Assembly (NCBI GenBank): GCA_020847045.1 | Contig: JADLCT010000103.1 | Location: 1 to 36,545 of the forward strand | From: Bryobacterales bacterium | Lineage (GTDB): Bacteria; Acidobacteriota; Terriglobia; Bryobacterales; Bryobacteraceae | Direction: 5' to 3' | DNA: 36,545 bases | Shown here: piece by piece, positions 8,887 to 16,995 of the stretch | Layout of the letters: every line of letters starts with the position of its first letter | Numbering within the stretch: the stretch's first letter is position 1 | Program-made: the position numbers and the translations under genes | Notes under the pieces: model-generated | What the model was told of the DNA's origin: nothing | Seen by the model: the letters and a program-made list of their open reading frames with translations, nothing else | The model's database searches: none

Positions 8887-10899
8887 ATGCCAGGACCCAA
8901 TCTCGGCAAGCTGCGCCAGAAGGAGCGGCCCTACAACTTTCATTGCCCGCTCGGCGACGATGCTCTCCTGGTGGTGTCGTTCCAGGGCGCCGAGGCGATG
9001 TCGGAGAACTTTCAGTTCACCATCGAGCTGATCAGCGAGGACTTCAACATCGACTTCGCGGCCCTGATCGGCAAACCCGCCGCGCTCGGCATCCGCCTGG
9101 GCGACGGCACGAGCTTCCGCTACATTCACGGCTACATCTCCCGCTTCCGCCACGTGCCGCACCCCGGCCGCCACGCCTACTACGAGGCCGAACTGGTGCC
9201 CTGGACCTGGTTCCTCACGCTCACCGCCGATTGCCGCATCTACCAGGAGAAGAAGGTGGAGGACATCATCAAGGATGTCTTTCAACGGATGGGCTACCGC
9301 GATTACGAGTTCGCCCTGGTGCGCTCGGCCAATTACACGCCCTGGGAGTACTGCACCCAGTACAACGAAAGCTCCTACGACTTCATCCGCCGCCTGATGA
9401 AGATCGAGGGCATGTACTTCTACTTCCGGCATGAGAAGGGCAAACACACCCTGGTCATCACCGACGACATCCTGCATCACAAGCCGACGCCTCACCAGGA
9501 CACCTTCCGCAAGGAGCGCTTCTTCGGCTCAGGACTGACCGGCGAGGACACCATCGGCGGATGGGACTACCAGAAGCAGGTGGTCTCGAACAAGTTCGCG
9601 CAGAAGGAGTATCACTACGACCGCCCCACCCAGCCGCTGCTGGCCGTCAGCCCCATGCCGGACCGCCGCGGCGCCGACCGCGAACTGGAGTTTTACCACT
9701 ATCCGGGCCAGTACGAGGTGCAAGGCGACGGCGACGCCTGGGCCGGACTGCGCTCACAAGAGATCAGCCAGGAGCACGTGCAGGCCAGCGGCACCTCGCG
9801 CGCCCGCGCGCTCATGCCGGGCTACCTGTTCTCGCTCACCGAACACCAGCGCAAGGCCTTCAACGCAAAGTACCTGGTGACGCGCGTCACCCACCGCGGA
9901 ACCGACGGCGCCTTCGTCGGCGGCTCGGATACCGAGGAGAGCAGCTACGCAAACTCGTTTGAGTGCGCCCCAAGCGACATCCAGCCGCGCATGTTGAACT
10001 CCATGCTGGACAACAATGAGTCCGGCCACGAGCACCGCGTCCACTCGCTGGTCACCGCCATGGTCGTGGGCCCCTCGGGCGAGGAGATTCACACCGACAA
10101 ACTGGGCCGTGTGCGCGTGAAGTTCCCCTGGGACCGCCACGGCGACGCCTCCAAGGGCGACACCAGCATCTGGATGCGCGTGATGCAGCCATGGTGCGGA
10201 ACCAACTACGGCCACATCTGGATCCCCAGGGTGGGCGACGAAGTGATCGTCGCCTTCCTGCACGGCGACCCCGACCGGCCACTCATCACCGGGATGGTGT
10301 ACAACGCCATCGACATGCCGCCCTACGAGCTGCCGGGCAACAAGACCCGGGGCGGCATCAAGACCCGCTCCAGCAAAGGCAAGAACCCGGACAAGTTCAA
10401 CGAACTCCGGTTCGAGGACAAGGCCGGCGAAGAACACGTCTACCTCCACGCCGAGAAGGACCTGATCATTCAGATCGAAAACGAGCAGATGCGCATCGTC
10501 GACAACAACGACGATCTGAAGATCACCAACAACCAGAAAACCGAGATCGGCGGCGATCACAGCATGAAGGTGAAGGGCGCCTGGAAAGAGGCGGTGGACG
10601 GCGCAAAATCGGTGAAAGTGGGCGGCGCATACAAGGAGAAGAGCGACGGGGCGCGCTCGATTCAGGCCTCGTCACTCACCATAAAGACCTCGGGCAACAT
10701 TGTTCTGGAGGGCTCCACGGTCTCCTTGAAAGGCGGTGGCGGCACACTCGTGCTGGACGCCTCGGGCGCCACGCTGATGGGCTCGCTCGTAAGGATCAAT
10801 TCGGGCGGCGCGGCGATGCCGGCGATGCCCGACGAGCCGGATTCGCCCGATGCGCCCAAGGGCCCCGAAGACATCAACGGCCAGGGGTACAAGCCGTAA
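8887..10899 (+). CDS. vgrG: T6SS spike protein VgrG (TssI)
   Basis: 670 residues, the trimeric puncturing tip of the T6SS tube, equivalent to phage gp27-gp5. Residues about 15-370 are the gp27-like part (VSFQGAEAMSENFQFTIELIS; CTQYNESSYDFIRRLMKIEGMYFYF). Residues about 385-470 are the gp5 OB-fold (VVGPSGEEIHTDKLGRVRVKFPWDR; WGTNYG-like WCGTNYGHIWIPRVGDEV). After about residue 530 comes the needle beta-helix with repeated EIGGDHSMKVKG / KVGGAYKEKSDG / TIKTSGNIVL segments. It ends in a short acidic Pro-rich tail (about 640-670), with no fused effector domain. A ribosome binding site (AGGAGA near 8875) precedes the ATG. No PAAR or obvious effector/immunity pair follows; the next gene is the kinase. 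Confidence 0.95.
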   Translation: MPGPNLGKLRQKERPYNFHCPLGDDALLVVSFQGAEAMSENFQFTIELISEDFNIDFAALIGKPAALGIRLGDGTSFRYIHGYISRFRHVPHPGRHAYYEAELVPWTWFLTLTADCRIYQEKKVEDIIKDVFQRMGYRDYEFALVRSANYTPWEYCTQYNESSYDFIRRLMKIEGMYFYFRHEKGKHTLVITDDILHHKPTPHQDTFRKERFFGSGLTGEDTIGGWDYQKQVVSNKFAQKEYHYDRPTQPLLAVSPMPDRRGADRELEFYHYPGQYEVQGDGDAWAGLRSQEISQEHVQASGTSRARALMPGYLFSLTEHQRKAFNAKYLVTRVTHRGTDGAFVGGSDTEESSYANSFECAPSDIQPRMLNSMLDNNESGHEHRVHSLVTAMVVGPSGEEIHTDKLGRVRVKFPWDRHGDASKGDTSIWMRVMQPWCGTNYGHIWIPRVGDEVIVAFLHGDPDRPLITGMVYNAIDMPPYELPGNKTRGGIKTRSSKGKNPDKFNELRFEDKAGEEHVYLHAEKDLIIQIENEQMRIVDNNDDLKITNNQKTEIGGDHSMKVKGAWKEAVDGAKSVKVGGAYKEKSDGARSIQASSLTIKTSGNIVLEGSTVSLKGGGGTLVLDASGATLMGSLVRINSGGAAMPAMPDEPDSPDAPKGPEDINGQGYKP

Positions 10900-10908
10900 G
10901 TGCGGCTT
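10891..10908 (+). terminator. Weak hairpin across the vgrG stop codon
   Basis: AAGCCG (10891-10896) and CGGCTT (10903-10908) form a 6-bp stem with a 6-nt loop that contains the vgrG stop codon TAA. There is no T-run after it, so it would at best be an attenuating or mRNA-stabilising structure. It does, however, mark the boundary between the T6SS operon and the kinase promoter at 10938. Confidence 0.3.
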
Positions 10909-10937
10909 ACCCTACCGCAGCACGGCCACTCCTCCGA

Positions 10938-10943
10938 TACAAT
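10938..10943 (+). promoter_or_regulatory. Probable -10 element for the PEGA kinase
   Basis: TACAAT sits 22 nt before the ATG at 10966 in the 66-nt vgrG-kinase gap. No convincing -35 hexamer was found about 17 nt upstream. If used, transcription would start near 10950, giving a leader of about 16 nt with only a GAGAGAG-like Shine-Dalgarno sequence. This suggests the kinase can be transcribed apart from the T6SS operon. Confidence 0.5.
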
Positions 10944-10965
10944 CTGAGAGAGCGTTTCTACCACT

Positions 10966-13900
10966 ATGTCCCGCCGCACCAATCTACAGGATCGCTACGA
11001 ACTGAAGAATGAACTGGGCCATGGCGGCATGGGTGTCGTGTACCATGCCTGGGACACGGTGATGCGCCGCGACGTGGCGCTGAAAACCATTCTCGACGTC
11101 TCCAACCCCGCCCTGCTCGAACTCTTTTATAAGGAGTGGGGCGTGCTGTCCAACATGGTTCACCCGAACCTGATTGGCATCTACGACATCGGAGAGTTCG
11201 AGCACGAGGGGTCGCGGAAGCCGTTTTTTGTCATGCCGATGCTGCCCGGCGTGACGCTGGACAAGCTCATCAAGGAAGGCTCGCCGCGCCTGACGGTGCC
11301 GAAAATCGTCGACCTCATCGTGCAAGCCTCGCGGGGCATCCACGCGGCGCATGAAAAGGACCTGGTCCACCGGGACATCAAGCCCTCCAACATCTTCGTG
11401 ATGGACGATGACTCGGTGAAGATCATCGACTTCGGTATCGCGCGCGAGGCCTCCACGGCTTCGAAGACTTCGCTCAAGGGCACCCTGTTCTACCTGTCGC
11501 CGGAACAGTTGCTGATGAAGCCGCCCACGCCGCTGTCGGACCAGTACGCGCTGGCCGTGGTGGCCTATGAGGCGCTCACGCGGCGGCGGCCATTCGCCGG
11601 CGCCACCGACGCCGAGGTGGTGGAAGCCATCCTGAAATCCAGTCCGCCGCCCGCCTCGGAGCTAAATTCGCAGGTGCCGTACGCGGTGAGCCAGGTGGTG
11701 CACAAGGCGCTGGCCAAGCAGCCGTTTCACCGTTTCCTCAGCGCGCGCGAGTTCGGCGACGCCTTGCAGAAATCGCTGCGCAACGAGCCGCTGGAATACT
11801 TTGACAGCTCGAAAATCAAGCCCCGGCTGGAGCGGGCGCGCACCAGTTTTGAAAGCGGCGACTACTCGTTTGCCCAGGAGCTGCTGGCCGAGTTGGAGGG
11901 CGAGGGCCATCTCGATCAGGACATCAGCATGCTGCGCTCCCAGATCGACCACGCCGTCCGCAAGACCAGCATCCGGGCAGCGCTCGAGAGCTCGCGGCGT
12001 TTCGTCGAGGCGCAGGAGTTCCCGCTGGCCCTGCGCAAGATTCAGGAGGCGTTGGAACTGGATCCGCAGGACCCCGACGCTCTGGCCCTGAAGTCGCAGG
12101 TGGAGCGCGAGCGGCGGGAGCGGAAAATCGACGAATGGATGCAACTGGCCCGCCAGCATCAGGCCAACTCCAGCTTCCGGCAGGCGCGCGAGGCGCTGGA
12201 CAACGTCCTCCAACTCAAGCCGAATGAAACGGCGGCTCTGCAGTTGCTCCATGAGGTGGACCGCAAGGAACAGGACATCGCCAAGACGCGCGAAGAAAAA
12301 TCGAAGCTCTACCAGATGGCCCAACAGGCCTGGGAGCGCGGCGAGGTCACCTCGGCGTTGAGCAAACTGGAAGTGCTGGTGAACCTGGACAAGGAGGTGC
12401 CCGAGTCCGACACCGGGCGCAGCACCAGTTATCAGAATTTCTTCAACCAGGTGCGCTCCGAGCACGACAACATCAAGAACAGCTATGACGAGGCGCGCCG
12501 CCACCTGGCCTCGAACAACTTCGAGGCGGCCCTGGCCGTCTGCCGGCAATTCCTGGCCAAGTATCCTAACCATGCTCTGTTCCAGTCGCTGAAGTTCGAC
12601 ATCGAGGAGAGGCAGCGGCAGAGGATCAGTTCGCTGATCGCTGAAACCGACCAGAGGGCGCAGGCCGAACCGGATCTGGACAAGCGCATGGCGCTGCTCG
12701 AAGAGGTCTCCCGGCAGCACCCCGGCGAGTCGCACTTTGAGCGGGCGCTGCGCACCGTGAAGGACAAGCGCGATCTGGTGAACTCGATCACCGGCAAGGC
12801 GCGTTACTTCGAGGAGCGCGGCCAGTTCAACGAAGCGTTGGACCAGTGGCAGATCCTGCGTTCCATTCACGAGGAGTACCCGGGGCTCGGCTTCGAAATC
12901 CAGCGGCTGCAGAAGCGGCGCGACCAGCAGGCCCGTGAGGATGCGCAGTCGAACTGGGTGAAGAAGATCGACCATCACCTCGAAATGGGCGACTATGAGC
13001 AGGCGGCGCGTTCGCTCGAAAGCGCCCAGAAGGAGTTTCCCGCCGATGCCGAGCTGGCTGAACTGGCCAGGCTTGTGCAGAAGTCGCAGGACTCGGCCAA
13101 GCAGGCGGCGGCGCTGCTGGGACAGGCCCGGGAAAAGATAGAAGCCGGCTCGGCTCACGAAGCTTTACAGGTTTTGCGCGAGGCTACCGGCCTGGACCCC
13201 AAGAGCGCGGTCATCCGCAAAGTGCTGATCAATACGTTGATTGATGAGGCGCAGCGGACGATGGATGACAATCCGGAGTCGGCCGAACCGCTGGTGGCCG
13301 AGGTGTTCGCGCTGGAGCCCGCGAACTCGGCGGCACAGGCGCTGGACGCGCAGATCGCCGACCGCAAGCGCGACGAGTTTCTCTCCTGGTGCATGTCGCA
13401 GGCCCGCCGCCTGCAAGGCGACGGTGATTTCGACGGCGCGCTGGCCGTGGTGGCGCAAGGCCGCGGTCTGTATCCCAACGAGACGCGGTTGCAGCAGTTG
13501 CAGTCCACGCTGCAGAAGGGCAAAGCCGAGCAGTCGCTGGCGCGCAACCGGGAAAGCACGAAATCCACGCCGCCCACGGCTGTGCCTCCGGCGCATCCCG
13601 GTGCGAAGACGCCTGCTCCGGCGCCCGGAGCTCCCGGCGTGGAGCCCCCGCCGCCCACCAAACCCGGCCTGGCGGCCTCTTCCGGCGACGACGACTTCGC
13701 CTTCACACAGATTTTCGGCCCCCCGCCCACGCAACCCGCCGCCACCGCGTCGCCGCAGGCCAAGACACCCGTTCCTGAGGCGCCCAAGACCCCGCCGCCT
13801 CCTCCGCCACCGCCCCCCGAGGTGAAAGCGGCGCCGCCCGCGCAGCGGCCTCCCGATGGCAAGCACCACACTGGCAAGCAGCCGTCGCCGGACGCCAAAC

Positions 13901-16011
13901 GGGGCGGCCCCAAGGGCCAGCCTCCCAAGCCGGCCCCGATTCCTGCGGCGGCCGCCGGAGCGGGCGCGCCGCCCACCATCGACATGAAACCGTCGGCCGT
14001 CAACGCGCGGCCGCTGCCGCCGCCCAAGCCCGGCAGATCCGCCGGCTGGTATCTGACACGCATCGGCCTTCCGCTCCTGCTGCTGTTTGGCGTTGCGGCC
14101 ACGGGGGCCTACTTCGCCTACCGGCATTTCTTCGGAGTGAAAGAGGAGGCCAAACAGGAACAACAGGGCCAGACACAGCCCGTGACGCTGACGGCATCCC
14201 AGGCCGGCGCGCAGATCTTCATCGACGGCGAACCGTGCGGAGCGGGCGAGTGCCGCCTGCCTTTGGCGCTCGGCTCGCACCGCGTGGAGGCCCGTCTGCC
14301 CGGTTACCGCACGGCGATGCGCGACCTGGAGGTTACCGCCAGCGGCGTTGAACCCGTCAGCCTGCAGTTGGAGGCCCTGCCGCCCTTCGTGCAGTTGGGC
14401 GCCGATACGGCCGAGGGCAAGGTGACCTTGAACGGAAAACAACTGGGCGCCATGCAGGGCACCATGGATCTGAACGACCTGCAAGCCGGCGAAAACCAGT
14501 TGGATTTCGTCAGCGGCGCCTTCCGGGCCACGCTGCGCTTTGAAGCCTCGCCGGCCGTGGCGCCGCGGTTGTTGGGCCCCGTCAAAACGGCCGGGCTGAA
14601 ATCCGTCGTCATTACCGGCGTTGGTTCTACCGCCTTTCTCTACTCCACGGTGGAGGCGGCGCAGGTGTCCGTGGATGGCGCTCCGATCGGCACGGTGAGT
14701 GCCGAGGGCCTCGAACTAAAGCTCAATCCCGGACCGCACGAAATCGTGGTCACCCCCGCGCAAGGCAACCCGTATAAAATCTCCTACGAAGCCTCGCAGG
14801 CGCCGGTGCTACTGGCCCGGTTGTTCTCCGACGCCAACCTCGGCGGTCTGCGCATCGCCACGGGCGAGGACAACGTGTCTGTGTTCATCGACGGCCAGAA
14901 GTATAGGCGCGAAACGCAACGCGGACGCCTGCTCATCTACCTGGCGCCCAAACGCTACACGATCAAGGTGGTGAAGGAAGGCTTCACGGCGGAACCCGCG
15001 GAAGCCTCCGTCGAGGTGAAGCGGGGCGAGGAGGCGCGCGCCGACTTCCGCATGGCCGCCGCGCCGCAGAAGGCTGTTCTCTCACTGCGCAACGCCTCGC
15101 CTGGCGCCGAGGTGCTGCTGGACAACAAACCGATCGGAACGGTGAGGCCCGACGGAACATTTTCCGCCGGAAGCCTGGAACCGGGCCGTCACACGGTCGC
15201 CGTGCGGCGCGAGCGCTTTAAGCCGTTCCAGACCACGGTGGAGTTCGCGCCGGGGAAGACCGTGGAATTGGATGCTCCGATGGAGACATCGATGGGTTCT
15301 CTGAAGATCGAGGTCACACCCGCCGACGCGCGCATCACCATCAAGCACGACAACGAACCGGAGCGTCCGGTGACCGAGCCGGTCCTGCAATTGCCCGATG
15401 GCTCCTACACCGTATCGGCGTCGGCACGCGGCTACGCGTCCTCCTCCCAAAACGTGCGCGTGCAGGGCGGGCGCACGGCCACCGTGAATTTGACCCTGGT
15501 CCGGGAAGGCCAGCAGCAGAAGAAGGGCGGGCCAGCCTCGGCCTTCACACTGAGCGATTGGACGGCGGCGGGCGGCTGGGAGGCCCGCGACAAGGTGTTT
15601 GTGCGCCGCGGCGGAGACTATTTCCTCGCTCCGGTCCGTCCGCGTCCGGGCACTTATACGTTCACGGTGGTGCTGCTGCGCGGCCGGCGCATCCACTGGG
15701 TGGCCGACTACCGCGACCAGCGCAACCATGTCTTCTACCAGGTGGACGACGACGAACTGGAGCGCATCGACGTGGTGAACGGCCGCAAGACGACGGTCTC
15801 CAAGTCGCCGCATAAGTCGAACAAGAAGCTCTACCTGTCGTTCCTGGTGACGGTGACGGCGAACTCGATTTCGACCAGTATCCTGCGCGCCGGAACCTGG
15901 GTGCCACTCGAAAGCGGACCTCGCGCCGATGCCGGCTCGGGCCAGTTCGGTTTCTATGTCCCGGGCCGCGACGAGATTGCGGTCAGCGATTTCAAGTTCC
16001 AACCGAACTAG
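10966..16011 (+). CDS. Giant Ser/Thr protein kinase with TPR-like, transmembrane and PEGA domains
   Basis: 1681 residues. Residues about 11-275 are a complete Hanks-type kinase: Gly loop GHGGMG (18-23), VALK lysine Lys40, catalytic HRDIKPSN from His135 (Asp137), DFG at 155-157, and an SPE motif. All key residues are present, so activity is expected. Residues about 280-860 are helical TPR-like repeats rich in (E)ALELDPQDP-type units. A Pro/Ala-rich linker covers about 865-1022, and one membrane span about 1033-1053 (IGLPLLLLFGVAATGAYFAY). Roughly six PEGA-like beta segments follow (about 1072-1517, e.g. AQIFIDGEPCGAGEC, VSVFIDGQKY, AEVLLDNKPIG), then a beta-rich C-terminal domain (about 1525-1681) that I cannot name. 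The layout predicts a cytoplasmic kinase with an exported envelope-binding part. Its place directly after vgrG suggests, by analogy with PpkA, T6SS control; that is inference. Confidence 0.9.
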   Translation: MSRRTNLQDRYELKNELGHGGMGVVYHAWDTVMRRDVALKTILDVSNPALLELFYKEWGVLSNMVHPNLIGIYDIGEFEHEGSRKPFFVMPMLPGVTLDKLIKEGSPRLTVPKIVDLIVQASRGIHAAHEKDLVHRDIKPSNIFVMDDDSVKIIDFGIAREASTASKTSLKGTLFYLSPEQLLMKPPTPLSDQYALAVVAYEALTRRRPFAGATDAEVVEAILKSSPPPASELNSQVPYAVSQVVHKALAKQPFHRFLSAREFGDALQKSLRNEPLEYFDSSKIKPRLERARTSFESGDYSFAQELLAELEGEGHLDQDISMLRSQIDHAVRKTSIRAALESSRRFVEAQEFPLALRKIQEALELDPQDPDALALKSQVERERRERKIDEWMQLARQHQANSSFRQAREALDNVLQLKPNETAALQLLHEVDRKEQDIAKTREEKSKLYQMAQQAWERGEVTSALSKLEVLVNLDKEVPESDTGRSTSYQNFFNQVRSEHDNIKNSYDEARRHLASNNFEAALAVCRQFLAKYPNHALFQSLKFDIEERQRQRISSLIAETDQRAQAEPDLDKRMALLEEVSRQHPGESHFERALRTVKDKRDLVNSITGKARYFEERGQFNEALDQWQILRSIHEEYPGLGFEIQRLQKRRDQQAREDAQSNWVKKIDHHLEMGDYEQAARSLESAQKEFPADAELAELARLVQKSQDSAKQAAALLGQAREKIEAGSAHEALQVLREATGLDPKSAVIRKVLINTLIDEAQRTMDDNPESAEPLVAEVFALEPANSAAQALDAQIADRKRDEFLSWCMSQARRLQGDGDFDGALAVVAQGRGLYPNETRLQQLQSTLQKGKAEQSLARNRESTKSTPPTAVPPAHPGAKTPAPAPGAPGVEPPPPTKPGLAASSGDDDFAFTQIFGPPPTQPAATASPQAKTPVPEAPKTPPPPPPPPPEVKAAPPAQRPPDGKHHTGKQPSPDAKRGGPKGQPPKPAPIPAAAAGAGAPPTIDMKPSAVNARPLPPPKPGRSAGWYLTRIGLPLLLLFGVAATGAYFAYRHFFGVKEEAKQEQQGQTQPVTLTASQAGAQIFIDGEPCGAGECRLPLALGSHRVEARLPGYRTAMRDLEVTASGVEPVSLQLEALPPFVQLGADTAEGKVTLNGKQLGAMQGTMDLNDLQAGENQLDFVSGAFRATLRFEASPAVAPRLLGPVKTAGLKSVVITGVGSTAFLYSTVEAAQVSVDGAPIGTVSAEGLELKLNPGPHEIVVTPAQGNPYKISYEASQAPVLLARLFSDANLGGLRIATGEDNVSVFIDGQKYRRETQRGRLLIYLAPKRYTIKVVKEGFTAEPAEASVEVKRGEEARADFRMAAAPQKAVLSLRNASPGAEVLLDNKPIGTVRPDGTFSAGSLEPGRHTVAVRRERFKPFQTTVEFAPGKTVELDAPMETSMGSLKIEVTPADARITIKHDNEPERPVTEPVLQLPDGSYTVSASARGYASSSQNVRVQGGRTATVNLTLVREGQQQKKGGPASAFTLSDWTAAGGWEARDKVFVRRGGDYFLAPVRPRPGTYTFTVVLLRGRRIHWVADYRDQRNHVFYQVDDDELERIDVVNGRKTTVSKSPHKSNKKLYLSFLVTVTANSISTSILRAGTWVPLESGPRADAGSGQFGFYVPGRDEIAVSDFKFQPN

Positions 16012-16015
16012 GCTC

Positions 16016-16041
16016 AGGCGCGCGCGCAAGCTCCCGCGCCT
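16016..16041 (+). terminator. GC-rich hairpin after the kinase gene
   Basis: AGGCGCG (16016-16022) pairs with CGCGCCT (16035-16041), extendable by a C-G pair on the outside, just 5 nt after the kinase stop. No U-tract follows, so it is a weak or factor-dependent terminator candidate. The next promoter-like element begins at 16057. Confidence 0.4.
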
Positions 16042-16053
16042 GGCCAAACGGCT

Positions 16054-16062
16054 TGGTACAAT
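16054..16062 (+). promoter_or_regulatory. Extended -10 element directly before the Tat isomerase gene
   Basis: TGGTACAAT (16054-16062) is an extended -10 (TGn plus TACAAT). The last T is only 9 nt before the ATG at 16072, so transcription would start about 3 nt before the start codon. That predicts an essentially leaderless mRNA. No -35 match was seen, as is common for extended -10 promoters. Confidence 0.55.
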
Positions 16063-16071
16063 CGAGGCGCT

Positions 16072-16893
16072 ATGACCACGCGCCGATCCTTTCTCTCCAC
16101 CGTCCCGGCCGCGGCGCCGCTGGCGCTTGCCGCCTCGCGGTTGCATGCGGCCGCCGCCAAACACGGCTTTGTCCTGGGCGTCGCCACCTATTCGCTGCGC
16201 AAGTTCACGCGCGAACAGGCCATCCCCATGATCCAGAAGTGCCATGCGCCCTACCTTTCGGTGAAGAGCTTCCACCTGCCCTACGACGCCAAACCGGCCG
16301 AGTTCGCTCTTGCAAAAAAAGAGTTCAAGGCGGCGGGGTTAACCGTGCTGTCCGGCGGCAACATCGATCTGAAGGGTGATGACGCCACACTGCGGGCCAT
16401 GTTCGAATACGCCAAGGCCGCCGGCTTTCCCACCATTGTCTGCGCTCCCTCGCACAAAACCGTGGGCGCGGTGGAGAAACTGGTGAAGGAGTACAACATT
16501 CGCGCGGCGATTCACAATCACGGTCCCGAGGACAAGGAGTTCCCTTCCCCGCAGTCGGTTCTGGACGCCGTGAAAAACATGGATCCGCGCATGGGGCTGT
16601 GCATCGACATCGGCCACACCGCCCGCACGGGCGCCGACATCGTCGAAAGCGTGGCCAAGGCCGGACCCCGCCTGTTCGATATGCATGTCAAGGACCTGTC
16701 CGATCCGATGGCCCGCGACTCGCAGGTGGCCGTAGGCGAAGGCAAGCTGCCCATCAAGGGCATCTTCGCGCAACTCAAGAAGCAAGGCTACAAGGGCGGC
16801 TGCATGCTCGAGTACGAGATCAAGGCCGACGATCCTCTGCCCGGCATGTTGAAGTCGTTCGACTACATGCGTTCGGTGCTGGCGGCCCTGTAA
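16072..16893 (+). CDS. Tat-exported sugar phosphate isomerase/epimerase-like TIM-barrel protein
   Basis: 273 residues of the xylose-isomerase-like TIM barrel superfamily (AP_endonuc_2 type). A twin-arginine signal is at the very N-terminus (RRSFLS, residues 4-9, then an Ala/Leu-rich stretch to about 28), so the protein is probably exported folded with a bound metal. Barrel-typical blocks: GVATYSLRKFT, AAIHNHGPEDKEFPS (His-x-His), GLCIDIGHTARTGAD, LFDMHVKDL and GCMLEYEIKADDPLPG, which supply the His/Glu/Asp metal ligands expected in this fold. The substrate cannot be told from sequence; similar exported paralogues are common in Acidobacteriota and Planctomycetota and are usually linked to sugar use. 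The gene appears to be its own unit between two hairpins. Confidence 0.85.
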   Translation: MTTRRSFLSTVPAAAPLALAASRLHAAAAKHGFVLGVATYSLRKFTREQAIPMIQKCHAPYLSVKSFHLPYDAKPAEFALAKKEFKAAGLTVLSGGNIDLKGDDATLRAMFEYAKAAGFPTIVCAPSHKTVGAVEKLVKEYNIRAAIHNHGPEDKEFPSPQSVLDAVKNMDPRMGLCIDIGHTARTGADIVESVAKAGPRLFDMHVKDLSDPMARDSQVAVGEGKLPIKGIFAQLKKQGYKGGCMLEYEIKADDPLPGMLKSFDYMRSVLAAL

Positions 16894-16911
16894 GCCGCCG
16901 GACTGCCGGAC

Positions 16912-16931
16912 AACGGTTACGGGAAACCGTT
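16912..16931 (+). terminator. Hairpin after the isomerase gene
   Basis: AACGGTT (16912-16918) and AACCGTT (16925-16931) form a perfect 7-bp stem with a 6-nt loop, 19 nt after the stop at 16893. The following sequence is pyrimidine-rich (CCGCCTCCCGTTTCCTTCC) rather than a clean T-run. It is a moderate candidate for an intrinsic terminator. Confidence 0.45.
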
Positions 16932-16959
16932 CCGCCTCCCGTTTCCTTCCTCTCATCCC

Positions 16960-16995
16960 ACGCGAAATCCCGTATGTGCCATCGAGGTTTCGCGT
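16960..16995 (+). promoter_or_regulatory. 8-bp inverted repeat ending at the start codon of the TPR gene
   Basis: ACGCGAAA (16960-16967) and TTTCGCGT (16988-16995) are perfect inverted copies 20 nt apart. The right arm fills the whole spacer between the Shine-Dalgarno-like GAGG (16984-16987) and the ATG at 16996. In mRNA this would form a stem that hides the ribosome landing site; in DNA it could be an operator. Which role applies is not known. Confidence 0.45.

Noticed and set aside
6418..9495. Open frame of 1025 codons on the minus strand, antisense to clpV and vgrG
   Set aside because: It is a shadow of the GC-rich third positions of two clearly real genes; its product is His/Gln/Arg/Leu-rich with no known domain and no ribosome binding site.
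13165..14484. Minus-strand open frame of 439 codons opposite the kinase linker
   Set aside because: Arg/Gly-rich shadow of the Pro/Ala-rich kinase linker.
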